From assembly GCF_021347895.1 (NCBI RefSeq), contig NC_067135.1, positions 25,662,441 to 25,726,440 of the forward strand: DNA of 64,000 nt, read 5' to 3'. Shown here in pieces: positions 28,531 through 40,046 of this stretch; position 1 is the first letter of the stretch; every line of letters starts with the position of its first letter. The position numbers and the translations under genes are program-made. The notes beneath the pieces are model-generated. The model had not been told where the DNA came from, did not search any database, and saw only the letters and a program-made list of their open reading frames with translations. Source of the DNA: Acanthochromis polyacanthus. Lineage: Eukaryota > Chordata > Actinopteri > Pomacentridae.

Positions 28531-29334
28531 TCATTTGGTCCTCTGCTCTGCCTTTGCCCTCTTCATCTTCTTCACCACCAGGGTCATCCTACACACCACC
28601 ATCCTATGCTGTCTGGCTACACTCTCACCTACCACTACTTTGCAGTCACTGATCACCTTCAGATTACACCGTCTACACAAGATGTAGTCTACCTGTGTGC
28701 TCCTACCTCCACTCTTATAGGTCACCCTATGTTCCTGCCTCTTCTGGAAGAAAGTATTCACTCCAGCCATTTCCATCCTTTTTGCAAAGTCAACCACCAT
28801 CTGTCCTTCTGCGTTCCTCTCCTGGATACCAAACCTGCCCATGACCTCCTCATCATCTCTGTTTCCTGCACCAACATGTCCATTGAAGTCTGCACCAATG
28901 ACAACTCTCTCACTTCTGGGGATGCTCTGCATCACTTCATCAAGGTCCAACAAGAATTTGTCCTTCTCCTCCAGCTCACATCCCACCTGTGGAACATACC
29001 AACTAACAACACTGAACATCACACCTTCGATTTCTAGCTTCAGGCTCATCACTCGATCTGACACTCTTTTTACCTCCAGGACATTCCTAACAAACTCTTC
29101 CTTCAAGATAACTCTTACTCCATTTCTCTTCCTATCTACACCATGATAGAACAACTTCAACCCTGCTCCTAAACTTCTAGCTTTACTACCTTTCCACCTG
29201 GTCTCCTGGACACACAGTATGTCCACCTTCCTCTGCATCATGTCAACCAGCTCTCTATCTTTTCCTGTCATAGTTTTGTCCTGTCTGCGTTTGTTTTTTT
29301 GTAGAAAGTTCACATTAACTGAAGGTTGTGGCAT
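28531..29334 (-). pseudogene. RTE endonuclease domain
   Basis: 267 codons open. Endonuclease/exonuclease/phosphatase fold motifs: metal-binding Glu in CVQETRW, GADFNGHVG, and VDYILCRR late in the domain. Nicks target DNA at insertion. Separated by a short gap and frame change from the next segment. Confidence 0.85.
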
Positions 29335-29438
29335 TAACTGTTAATACTGAATAAATGTGCATTTTCATTTACACACTGTTGGTGCAGAATCACCATGTTT
29401 CATTTGATGTAACTGATGTCTACTGTTTCTGCACACAG

Positions 29439-29805
29439 ACACCAAGGAGAACCATGAGGATGAAGAATCACAGAGTGAAGGTTCAGAAAAAGAAGTAGAA
29501 TTCAAGTCCAGCAGCTCTGGACAAAAGATGAGCTGCCAAAAGACACTAAAATACCAGAAACAAGTAAAAAAGATGCAGAAGGAGCAAAGATGAACCCTGC
29601 AATAAAAGAAGAAGAAGCCAAAACACCAGAAGATCCCTCAGCAACAGAAATGAAGACAAAAAGTTCAAGTCCAGCAGCTGTGGACAACAGAAAAGATGTG
29701 CTGCCAAAAGACACGAAAATAACAGAAACTAATTTAAAAGATGGAGAAGAAGCAAAGACGGACCCTGCAAAGACAGAAGATGAAGAAATAACACAAGGTC
29801 CATGA
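29439..29805 (+). pseudogene. Charged cytoplasmic tail exon with tandem repeat and frameshift
   Basis: After acceptor cacacag the phase-1 frame gives TKENHEDEESQSEGSEKE and so on, but stops at 29591-29593. A second frame (29590-29805) carries two imperfect repeats around LPKDTKI and PAxxEE, ending EITQGP. The repeat comparison places an indel near 29520. Very Lys/Glu-rich; function unknown. Confidence 0.5.
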
Positions 29806-32123
29806 AGTGGAACATCTGCGTTGGGTCTGAGACTGAGATAAAAGACTACAAACAAACCAAAGATGTGATGTGACAACAAAGACGGAAAGAAAAACAGATA
29901 AAATGAGAGAGGTGGTGGATGGAAGAACATAACTAAAGAGGACACTGTCATGTTTAGCTCTTTTACGTGTTGGTTCGTGGACATCTTCCTGGGAAATTTG
30001 AAAGTTTTTAGCTTTGAAAACCTCTTTTGTTGCTTCAGGATCCTTCAAATTCACCAATGAGCAGTTTCTCCTCAGTGATGCTCCAAACACTTGATATCTT
30101 TCTAAATTTTGTTTCATGTCTTTATCTTCTTCAGTTTTGTTTTATTTTTTAGCCTCATAACAGCTTCTTACACCAAACTCCAAAGTTGCAGAAACTTTTC
30201 CTGCACTGATGAAGTCATTAAACACACCGACATCCAAAACTCTGTGGGGCCTGAACTCAGCTTAAATGGAAAAATATTCATGTACAAGTCAAGTTCTTGC
30301 ATGTAAAGCGTTTCCTTCATTAAATTTGCATGAACTAAACTGTGATGTAGCAAAGTTTTGCAGTGACATTCAAGGTAGATTACTAAGCTCCCCCAGCTGT
30401 TACTATGCAATAATAATTTTTAATTAGTTTGGGCCAGAAAATGTCTCTAACTGTATAAACTACCATGCAGTTTGCTTTTAGTTGATGCAAACCCTAAAAA
30501 AATGTTCTATTCAATCCAATTATTTGCATGCATTTGCACATATCATGCAGATAATATTAAATAAAAGGTGAAAAAAAAAAACTGGAATCAACCTGTGCAA
30601 CATGTTTCCAAGTGCTGTAGATGTTAGTTACACTGGACAAAATGCATATTTTAGATATTTTAGAACTTATATTTTGAATTTTTTTCCATATTTGTCTCCA
30701 TTCTGTGTAACTGTAGCCTGTAGTTCAATCAACAAGGTCACAGTGGGGGCAAATCTGGTTGAAAATAATGCTTTTATTTTGGTGAATTGTTACACAAGAC
30801 ATGCAAAATAATTTTGAAGCAATATCACACTTTAAAGCTTAGGATTGGTTAATATTTAAATGGACTATGCTTCACACATGACTGGGTCAAGGACAGTTAG
30901 AAAAAATCCTTACGCCGTCATCTTTTTTTCTGATTTAACAGTTTCTGGTTCTGATGAATGGAGTAATTTTGCCATTAAAAAAAGTAAAATATAAAAAGAA
31001 GAAACATGGCAGCATGCTTCTAAAACCTGCCAGTAGGTTTTGGAGTTTGGAGGGATAAATGCTGCTTAATTCATGAGTTTTCCCTTTTTCTAAACTGCTA
31101 TGAAACACTGATGCCTCTTTAAGCGTGGTTTTATCATTTTATAGAGGTAGACTGCAGTCAAAGTTCAGCCATTTTTACAGTTAAAGTAAACCTGGAATTC
31201 TGTTCAACGTCAACATCATTTGTGGGTAATATGTATCAATGAAAAGGCCCTGTTTGGTACAGTGGATTATTCTTTTTTATCTCATAAATTGCCTACTATT
31301 TACATTCTAAATGGATGTATCAAAAAGTTAAACTTGTAAGTTTATTATCTGTGACAGGATTAGAGCCGTCCATAAACCAGAGCAGTGACCAGAATCGGTC
31401 CATCAATGATTTACCCGACACAGCAGACTGTTGAAGCGAGGACACAGCAACCGGTACGTCATCTTCTCAGTTTAATTTTTCTTTCTACAATGATTCATCT
31501 GCTGATTATTCTCAAACACAGCAGCACTTTCAGAGAGTAGAAGTGAGTCTGGGGGCTTTGATACCCACATATGACATTATTAGGTGTGTTTTAAAGCCTT
31601 TGTTGTGGGTCTGATAAAAGTGAAAGTTAAACTTCGGCGTATGGACACATTATGAGTGACCCTAAATAGATTATCAGAAGTAATGACCTACAGTGGCTTC
31701 CAAAGTCTTCACCCTCATTTGCTGCGCTACAACTTGAAACAGATTTTTGACTTTAAATAAATCAAATATATCAAATACCTTGAAACAAAATCTGGAATGT
31801 GCCTTTAAATCACAGAAAAATGATGGAAAATACGTATATTTGTCCAAAACATGAAGGAACTTTCGTAACAGAGATGCAACTTTTGGCTTTGATTTTAGCT
31901 ATTATAATTGATGATGCAGAATTATCTCAAAAATAAAGATTATACAGTTTAGATTTTCCATAAATGAAGGCTAATTTCACTTTTATATTCTGTATGATGA
32001 TATTTTTTGACTCTCCAGATCTTCCATTATTTGATTTGATGATACTTGGCCTTAAACTTTATTTCATGGAGAGGAATTAAATGTTTTTACAAGTATGTCA
32101 CCATAAAATACTGTCGGCATATG

Positions 32124-32172
<49 letters not shown>

Positions 32173-32272
32173 CACATGCCAAACAGAAATGTGTTTTTTA
32201 TTTAATTACTCAAGTGTTCATGTACTTGCAGAGGTGGAAAACTATCTCTTTTTTTTGTATTGCTTCGACATG

Positions 32273-32332
<60 letters not shown>

Positions 32333-33150
32333 TTTATTAGCAGCTTGTTTCCCCTAATTAAACATTCAGGCTTCCAGAAAAAGAAGGAAAAAAGTAATCA
32401 GTTGAAAGTGTGCTTTTTCTATCATTTCACTTGACATTTAGTCTTTTCTTGAAATCATGTCCATTGTAGATGTCTGTATCATGTACTGATTATACATGTG
32501 ATTTATTATGAATGGATGCAGTTAGAAACATGGAAGCAAGTTGAAAAAAAATCATATTTTATTCAATTTTAGATTTATGTGGGAACATAAAGAATGAAAA
32601 GAAAAAGTTATTAAGTAATAAGTGAGATCAATAAAGCAGATATCAGTGTTGTCACTCTGTGTTTCAATATTATATTTCTTTACTAAAGCATAAGAGGGCA
32701 GTGAAGGATTTATGATTCATTCTCTGACACATACACAAAGTATCCATAAAAAATCAATAATAAAACGAAATATTGTCTCAAATGTGATAAGAAATGATCA
32801 AATATATTAAATTGTTCAGCTGTAAATGTACTTCTTGTCATAGAAAAATATCACAAAAGTCACACTTTCAGGTGCTTCATGTCACATTCGGTAAGTTTTC
32901 TGGTGAAATTCCTCCCAGACGTCACAGAGGACAAAACTGAGGTAAAGTTTTTATTCATAAAGCTGCAGACATAATAAAAACAGACACAGATGCTGAGTTA
33001 GATGAAGAACTGAAAGGATTAAAAGTGAGCAACAAGCTGGACTTTAATTATTTGTCCTAAAAATATTATATAGTTTAATTTACGCACCTAAACTGAACTT
33101 CCTTCCCAAACTTTATTACATATATCTCAACATATGTCTCAGAATTTCAA
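29806..33150. other. AT-rich spacer, no gene seen
   Basis: No coding pattern or splice-supported exon. Contains AT dinucleotide arrays at 32128-32171 and 32275-32330. Whatever once preceded the virus-like frames starting at 33151 (for example gag-pol or a 5' LTR) is not recognisable here. Confidence 0.6.
32128..32330. repeat. Two AT dinucleotide arrays
   Basis: (at)n at about 32128-32171 and 32275-32330, separated by about 100 bp. Confidence 0.9.
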
Positions 33151-34290
33151 ATGAAACGAAGAGAGATGAGAAGTCTGCACCATAAACCAGTAAAGGTAAC
33201 GGATGCCTATGTTTGTGGGCTATGCAGAATAGATAAGTTACCCAGGCTGATCTTCATAGCCCAATGGGATCTACGCGGGGTAAGACCAGAGACGGCAGAG
33301 TGTGCTTGTCAGTGGGATGGAGACATGCTCTACTACTGCAGCAGCTGCAGCCTCCAAAGAAAGTGTGGGCAGCTGGTGCAGACTGGTGAAGCCGAAGGAT
33401 GGCAGGTGAGGAAGATGGTTGATCCTCTCCAAGCGTTAGAGCCAGAAGAGCTTGCGGGCGATGAAAGAGAAGCATCGACCTCAGCCTGGACCCTCGAGGG
33501 CGAGTGTGAAGGAGCACCATCAGCACCGCCGTTGTATCCACCGATACAGGATGGAGAGAAGGGAGCTACCAAGGGTGAGGCCCAGGAGCAACCGCTCTGG
33601 AAGAAGACCATCCAGAGAGCCTGGCCTTACAGCTCGACTTCAGCAGAAATGATGTCCCCGCCACTGGCTACAACACAAGTCCCTCTGGTGTTCAGGATCT
33701 ACCGTGACCCTGATGGACCTAAGTATATGTCAGGTATGGAGATGATTCCAGGCCCTCAACGAGAAATGGCACAAGCACATGGTTGGGAAGGACCATGGGA
33801 GCTAACTACCTGGGACAGGTTAGTGGAAGTGTATGCAGATCCATCAATTCCCCTAGTAGATGCTGGACCAGTGCCAAGAGAAGAAGGCGCCAGAGGCACC
33901 AACCTCTACTACTGCGTTACAAGCCTCGATGCATGGGGCCATTCAGGCATGAAGGCCGAGGAAAAGACTGCAGAGTACACTGTGACACCAGAAGACTGGC
34001 GCCGAGAGGGAAGTGTCCAATTGGTGAACTCCTGGGTGTCAAGGGCAGCTACGCCTACGAGACTGCATCAGACGATGACGGTGAAAGTACGAGTGCGCAT
34101 GGTCATTGTGCCATTCGTGGGAGTGTACTCGCTGGGAGCAGACGTATCCGAAGTAAAGAAAGAAGTGAAGCCTGAAGAAGATTCTGCCAAGAAGGAGGAG
34201 AAAGAAAAGGAAAGTGTTTGGTCAAGAATCAAAGGCCTCACCAAAAGAGTTGGGAAAGGAAAGAAGAATCCTGAACCAAGCCAACAGTAA
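33151..34290 (+). CDS. Virus-like ORF 1: Cys-rich protein with late-domain motifs
   Basis: 379 codons, intact. The N-terminal region has paired cysteines (CGLC, CAC, CSSC, C) that could bind zinc. At residues 123-131 it reads PSAPPLYPP, combining the PSAP (TSG101-type) and PPxY (Nedd4-type) late-domain motifs used by retroviral Gag and other viral matrix proteins for budding. The C-terminus is Lys/Glu-rich with a basic end. Family not recognised. G+C looks higher than in the flanks, which fits foreign origin. It starts a run of three closely spaced frames. Confidence 0.55.
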   Translation: MKRREMRSLHHKPVKVTDAYVCGLCRIDKLPRLIFIAQWDLRGVRPETAECACQWDGDMLYYCSSCSLQRKCGQLVQTGEAEGWQVRKMVDPLQALEPEELAGDEREASTSAWTLEGECEGAPSAPPLYPPIQDGEKGATKGEAQEQPLWKKTIQRAWPYSSTSAEMMSPPLATTQVPLVFRIYRDPDGPKYMSGMEMIPGPQREMAQAHGWEGPWELTTWDRLVEVYADPSIPLVDAGPVPREEGARGTNLYYCVTSLDAWGHSGMKAEEKTAEYTVTPEDWRREGSVQLVNSWVSRAATPTRLHQTMTVKVRVRMVIVPFVGVYSLGADVSEVKKEVKPEEDSAKKEEKEKESVWSRIKGLTKRVGKGKKNPEPSQQ

Positions 34291-34313
34291 AGGTCAGCCT
34301 GTCGTTGTGAAAA

Positions 34314-35422
34314 ATGCCGCGTACACCATATACGTGTATTGATAAGTACACAGGAAGACCATATATACAAGAAGCAATGGAAGAATATATTTGGACCGCC
34401 CTAGACGAGATTTTGAATACACCAATAAAAGGTGTGGAACATTGAATTATTTCTGTACCAGCTACGAGTACTCCAGAGATCCGGATATTAGCCACTCCGG
34501 ATCAATAGATATGTGCACCCTATGTGTAGTGGAAGGTAAAGACCTCGAACATAAGCAAAGAAGGTACGAAGAGGCAAGGGGTGGTTGGAGGTGGCAAGCA
34601 GTGCCACCCTGTCCTGTGTCAAGTCCTTGGATTCTGAACGTAGCCTACATCCCTTGGGGGAAAACAGGGATCAAGTTGACGTGGGGGCCTAACTACGCTG
34701 ACCCATGGCAGAATGAATATGTCGAGATCAGCGTGGGAGGATTGGTGGTCTGGGCCTCTAACCCCTACATGTACAAGAAGATGAGAAAGTGCATGGAAGA
34801 TCACGAAAGGTACGTCCTGGAGAACTGGAGTCTTCCGCTTCAAACAATCGTCCACGAAGGGGAGGTCCTTCTGAACCAAGACGGGGGGCAACTGCTTCCC
34901 AGAACGGGAGAAAGGCCCATATTATGGCCAGGAAAAGGAGATTGGTTCTACCATGAACGAAGGGCGAAGCTGGTGGAACTAGTGACTCCAGAGGGCCAAC
35001 CATTGTACGCTGAATTGCTACAAAGTCGGGAATCAGGACAGCGTAACACCAGACCATGGGACAAACATCAGTTGTACTACTCAGAAGAATCCCCCTTTGA
35101 GGCAGCCCAGAGAGGAGTGAAGCTGAACCTTTTCAGTCAGTTCACAAGGATTGCTCAAGGGCCCCTACCGAAGCCAGATCAACTAATCATAACATCATGG
35201 AGATGGGTGTGGTGAGGGCTGGACCCAAAGGTTGGTAAATACCCGGCTCCCATCTACAAGAGGTTACTTGAGGGAAGAGTCATCGGAGATGAAGAGAAGG
35301 AGCGGTACGAAGCACTGAAGTCCATCTTCCCCAAGCTACCAGAAACAGAGCCTGCAGATGCACCAAGTGACAACCCAATACAACATGTTCCTAAGAAGAG
35401 AAAGGTTTATTGGCCCAGATGA
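34314..35422 (+). pseudogene. Virus-like ORF 2: protein with C-terminal nuclear localisation signal
   Basis: An ATG at 34314 opens a 43-codon frame ending at 34443-34445. The main frame, open from 34346, runs through Trp-rich sequence (RWQAVPPCPVSSPW, NPYMYKKMRKC) to TGA at 35213-35215. It then continues in frame to 35422, ending in a basic PKKRKV-type nuclear localisation signal. One frameshift and one nonsense codon therefore separate the pieces. A nuclear protein next to an envelope-like gene suggests a transcriptional regulator, but no family was recognised. Confidence 0.45.
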
Positions 35423-37373
35423 ACAATTCAACATGGATGAACGGCATTCACAACCAGGGCAACAACCACGGAACGGTAGACGGACTTGGATATGTCTAGC
35501 GATCAGAGTTTTAGCAGTTATGTTAGGATGTGTATCAGTCCTAACTATACTGTATGTACTTGGAGAAGAACCATGGGCGGAAGCCTACACAGAGATTAGT
35601 TATACCTCAACGAAGAGGTTTAAGCAGACCTGCGGAGAAGCGCAGCCCAGAAATCTATTCCTACCAAAGCTACAAGCATGGGGGAATGGCACCAACCAGA
35701 TGGCCCTGCCAGAAGTGATGAAGCTGCTGGGCCCTAGTCAAGGCAAAGATGACAGCAAAAACCTCACCACAGACATCTTAGCCTGGGTTGGAGAAATAGG
35801 AACGAACGCCACCGAGAACCAGACCACTTTGCAGACCTGGAGAGAGATGCTTGAGGCAGAAAACCTGACTGACGCGACCACGATGGTGGAAGGCTGGCAG
35901 ACGTACTCTGAAGAAATAGGTATCCAGTACTGGATCAGGAATGGAACCAGGATCAAGTCAGGTCAGTGTAATTGGATTCATCCAAACTCTGAAACCCCAA
36001 GATGGTACTGCACAGTGGCATGTATTGCATGGCCAGGACAGAAGAACAAAGGCTACTGGAAATCTGAAGTTGTATATGCAGCACACCTCAAAAATGAGAT
36101 GTGCACCACCATTCTCCTGTCAGATGGGATGTTTTGGGGGTACCACAACTTCACCTGTGACATCCCACAGCCTCCAACAGTGACCGAAACCTCAAGAAAT
36201 GTAACCCAAACTCCAACCACCATCTTCGCTGAAACGGGTTCAATTTCAGCCACCCATACACCGGCACCTGGGGTGAGTACAACTACCCAGAAAGCTACTA
36301 TACAGTTAATAGATTCAAATTTCAAGCCAAGACGCAGCAGCAGCAGGTCACGATACACGGACATAATCATGGCCTGTGCAAGAGACAAGTTCTTAGCCTT
36401 AAACCCCTGTTACTGGAACATGCTCGCAGACTGTAAAACGCAGAATTATCTGGTAATAACACCAGCTGCACACCTGATGTTTTATGTCAGTAAAGGCATG
36501 TATGGAAGTGAACCACGGGCACACCATGAGAATTGGCTCAACAACACCTTGCCCTGGTTGTGGATAGTTCCAGTGAAACACTTTAGAGGAGCATTCCAGA
36601 AGGGTTATGCAAGAACTGGCCAGGGCCTGGCAGGACCAACGCAAAATGATATGTACGTGCAGAAGCTTCTTACACCACCAGAACAGATGGGGGTCCCAAG
36701 AGGGGATTTCCAAAAGATTGACTAGTGTGTGGTGAAGAAAGTAGCTGAAGCACTGGACGGAGAGGAGTATGTGAGTAACGGTGCCTCGCCCAGATGCCCA
36801 CTATGGCAAGAATGGAACAGATACTACGGTACATGGACCTACAACTGCAGCGGATTGACGGCCAACGACACCGTTAAAGGTATTCTACAAGCCTGGAGTG
36901 AAGGACATACCAGAAGCGAATCCTCTACCTGGTGGGGCCTGCAGAAGCAAGAAGTCCAGCAGTGGGTAATTCCATGCCTAACCGAGACCAACAACTACTG
37001 GGTAAAGTACCAATATTTGGCTACGGTCTGTTCCAAAGAACAGGACATTTGGCCTGAAGTATGGAGTAAACCTGAACCCTACGTGAGTCCAAGGCCATGG
37101 AGTATGGTGTGTGACAGAGCCAACACGACATGCACCATCGGCCTAGCCAGACAGCATTGCCAGGGGGTTCCAGGATGGGAGTCCCACTGCCAAAGCCACT
37201 ATGGAGATGACTACGCAACCTATGGGTTGGAGGTGAAATGGGTTAAGAAAAGTGGAAAATGGAGAAGAAGCATTCCTGAAGGAGTGGGATGTGCTAAAGC
37301 TATTCTGGGTCATCAGATGATGAACAGAAAAGAAGTCAATGGAAAGGTCAAATGTCTACATGTTTTGATGTGA
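35358..37373 (+). pseudogene. Virus-like ORF 3: type II envelope-like glycoprotein with one TAG
   Basis: One frame broken only by TAG at 36723-36725 (455 codons before, 214+ after). A cytoplasmic N-terminus of about 44 residues is followed by a hydrophobic anchor at residues 45-68, then a long Cys/Trp-rich ectodomain with about twelve N-x-S/T sites. An Arg/Ser-rich stretch RRSSSRSRY near residue 340 could be a protease site. N-terminal anchor topology is known for foamy virus Env, but no fusion peptide or C-terminal anchor is visible, so the membrane subunit is missing or this is a different glycoprotein. It overlaps the end of ORF 2 in another frame, as compact viruses do. Confidence 0.5.
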
Positions 37374-38800
37374 TGACAACTATGCAGAACTTCATGTACC
37401 AACCACTCTGATGGCTTTTAACATGTGTTACCTGGAAATAAATACATTTAGGTGAATACAAATGATCCAGCCACATTCATATGTACCTATAGCATCTATA
37501 TATATGTGTACACTGTCGTGAAACATGGAGATATGAGATCCCAGAATCAGCCACAGAGGGGAGACTCTGACAGAACAACAGCTAAATAAGGGAACATTGT
37601 GATATTATAACCTGTGATTTATGATCAGATTATGCCATAACCTAATGAATGTGTTTGAACTAACCGTTGGTAGTCACTCGATGCAAATCAGGGTAGAAAT
37701 GCCCTGAGCAAAGGGGATTCTATCAAGTAACTCGGACGGGGGATTCAACATGATCTGCAAAGGAATAACTGTTCTGTTGGAATTATGGACGAAAGAACTG
37801 CTTTTTCTGCAGTGTTTGAGGATTACAGAACTGTGATCTGGATATAACACTGACTGATGGAACATTACTGGATTCTATTATTTACAAAGGAATAACACCA
37901 GAATGGATTAACAAAATTTTTATTGGCCCAAACAACAAAAATGGATATATATGCAGATCTAAATCGGGTCCGGACCCCCGTCCACTTCCCCCTGGGCCCC
38001 GGCAGGCCTCAAACACTTGTTGGGTTTCAGGTGAGCAGCCGGGTGTGGCCACACCCTGACTGCTCTCCCCCTCCAAATTACATATTTTTGAGGATTATTA
38101 CTCTTCTTTTAGGAAAGCATGATACCAGTTAGGAGTTAGGATGAGTGATTTGAATATTATCTAATGGCTGATTATTTGTCTGATGATTTATTGGCTATGC
38201 TTTTGCCCTGCTAAATATATTTTAATAAAGCATTATTCTGCAATTAAAGACAACAAATTGCAGGTGCTATTTTTATCCCTGAATGAATACTTATACATCT
38301 AGCTCTGGATGTAAAAAGTCAGATTATTGCGTGCATAATAACAGTAGAGGTTCTGAAAGGTTACCTAATCATAGGGGCCAGGTTGGCCCGGTTTAAACAT
38401 ATCCTAGAGGTTGTCTAAGTGTCCATATCCTCTGAATTAAAACTAGCAACTTACCAAGTGCAAGATCCATGAGAGGAGAAGCTGCCGTTAACAGGTGTGA
38501 CTGGTGATTAAGTTTAACTATACCGAAGTGGCAACTCGGTTAAATTAATTATCAGAGGAAGCAGGGATAGGCGTCTGGATGAAGGCAGTGAGAAAGCTAG
38601 GCGAATTCTCCTCGTTTACCAGCTTAACAGTTCTGCAGCATCCCTCTGAGTTAGATCTCAGGGGGCAGTAGAACTGGACCCGTAAGATGGAGAGCTGGTC
38701 CGGTGATTCCCTGACAGCTGAATAAGTTAATTAGGGGGTCACTGGCCCTGAGGATCAACAACACATATAACTTAATATATATAGGTATCACATAAGCTTT
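37374..38800 (+). other. 3' region of the virus-like element, possible LTR
   Basis: Contains AATAAA at 37437-37442 and 38224-38229, the latter followed by a plausible cleavage region. A tgtcgtgaaaca at 37505 and a tatcaca near 38790 could be the ends of a long LTR, but no matching 5' copy exists in the window and no clear polypurine tract precedes it. Confidence 0.3.
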
Positions 38801-39240
38801 CAACAGCTGATCATTGATAAAAAAAAATCATAAAGAAAAGTGAATGTATAAGGCAAATAAATATATTCTGAAACATAATTTCTTTTCTTAAACTTGGTTT
38901 GGCCACTGTTTTGGAGTGCAAAAAACAGCATTAGCCAACTATGGATGTCAGCTTTAACGGCCATTTTGAATTTATCCCATGACCTACTGGCCCGATTAAA
39001 AATCTGATGTCATATTTGGATTCCTTGTCCCTGAAAACCTAGGTGTAGACACCAATTTTGTACTTGTATCTCAAATAGTTGAGGAAAGACAAGCTTTTAT
39101 TCCAAAATCATGTTAATGCAGTCGGCCATATTGGATTTATGAGCCAATATGAGGCTGAAATGACACCTAACCATTTTTTTTTCATATTTATTACCTTCAA
39201 TTATCACAAAATACTGAAAAAAGAACTGGGCTAATCTTCA
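38801..39240. other. Spacer, no gene seen
   Basis: AT-rich. A segment around 38890-39170 (cggccatattggatttatga) has the look of an old transposon but was not identified. Confidence 0.4.
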
Positions 39241-39711
39241 AACAAAACCAATCACAAAAGTTACATACATATTTAGAGATGTATGAAGGTATTATTGAAA
39301 TACCAATTTTTAAAAAAAATAATCATCTACACTCTGTTAATCCGTTCTTTCTTTGATTAAATGTGTTTTTATTGTCATTCAGCTGCACTCAGAGAAAAGA
39401 AATGTTTTTATAAAACTGTTCACAAAATTACAAGTTTTCATTCAGAACAAAAATCCGTTCATTCTCCTGTCGTGTCACATTTAAGACAAGAGTTCTGCAT
39501 TCATCACAGTTCATGATTTAAACGTTGTTCACTCATTAAACCAAATACTTTTGGACATAGTTGATCATTTCTGGTATTTTGTGTAATTCTGGTGGAATGT
39601 GTTGATGTAAAGAGCTACTGTGGACTTCTGCTGATTTCCTCTGATTTCTTTTGATTTATTTCTGTTCAGTTGCTCCACTGAGGATCTCAGTTATTCTGGT
39701 AACTAGAGTTT

Positions 39712-40046
39712 TTACAGGAAAATAGAAAGTAGTTTATTGAGATTAGACTGCTGTTTCTCCAAATTTCTCTTTTCCTTATCCAACCTCTTTTCAGTTTGTA
39801 ATAGCTCTTCTTTTTCTTTTAACAGTTCCTCTGGCTTGTCATAGTTTTCTTCTCTCTCTTTTAATTTTTTCTCCACTTCCTGAAGCTTCTCCTTGTTTTT
39901 CTTCTTTTCCTCATCAACCTCATTAAGTTGCTTTTTTACATCATCCATCTGGTTTTCCAGCTCTGTCTTGAGCACCGTAACCTTCTGTTTCATGTCATCT
40001 GTCTTTGGTGTTCCATGTTCAGGTAATGGATCTCTGTCACCTTTTT
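39712..40046 (-). CDS. Copy A terminal coiled-coil exon
   Basis: After acceptor cttcag (- strand) the frame gives KGDRDPLPEHGTPKTDDMKQ, then heptads ELENQMDDVKKQLNEVDEEK and a KEREENYDKPEELLKEKEEL stretch to the stop. Very high Lys/Glu. Single long exon, unlike the many short coil exons of the lamin-tail gene. Confidence 0.75.

Larger units (their letters stand above)
26476..29334 (-). mobile_element. RTE-clade LINE, nearly full length
   Basis: About 2.86 kb on the - strand. An apurinic-type endonuclease (28531-29334, with CVQETRW and GADFNGH) is followed by a linker region (27994-28503) and reverse transcriptase (27369-27923 and 26688-27359, with the FADDIV active site). A C-terminal GRPKRR-type segment and an AAGAAG-rich 3' tail close the element. 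Frameshifts and stops between these parts make it inactive. A 5'-truncated relative is at 45354-45692. Confidence 0.88.
25254..29805 (+). pseudogene. Butyrophilin-like IgV receptor gene, interrupted by a LINE
   Basis: Exons: signal peptide 25254-25311, IgV 26028-26357, start of a membrane exon 26435-26475, then a charged cytoplasmic exon from 29439. An antisense RTE element fills 26476-29334 and removes the rest of the membrane exon. The tail exon is also frameshifted. No IgC exon, coil exons or LTD are seen. Signal and IgV parts could still yield a secreted or truncated product. Same strand as the lamin-tail gene, so the two probably arose by tandem duplication of a butyrophilin locus. Confidence 0.7.

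Noticed and set aside
26422..29146. Several + strand ORFs of 80-197 codons
   Set aside because: They are mirror readings of the antisense RTE LINE, whose - strand frames carry the recognisable enzyme motifs.
32046..32434. ORFs of about 100 codons
   Set aside because: Created by AT dinucleotide arrays (YIYIYI reading); no coding character.
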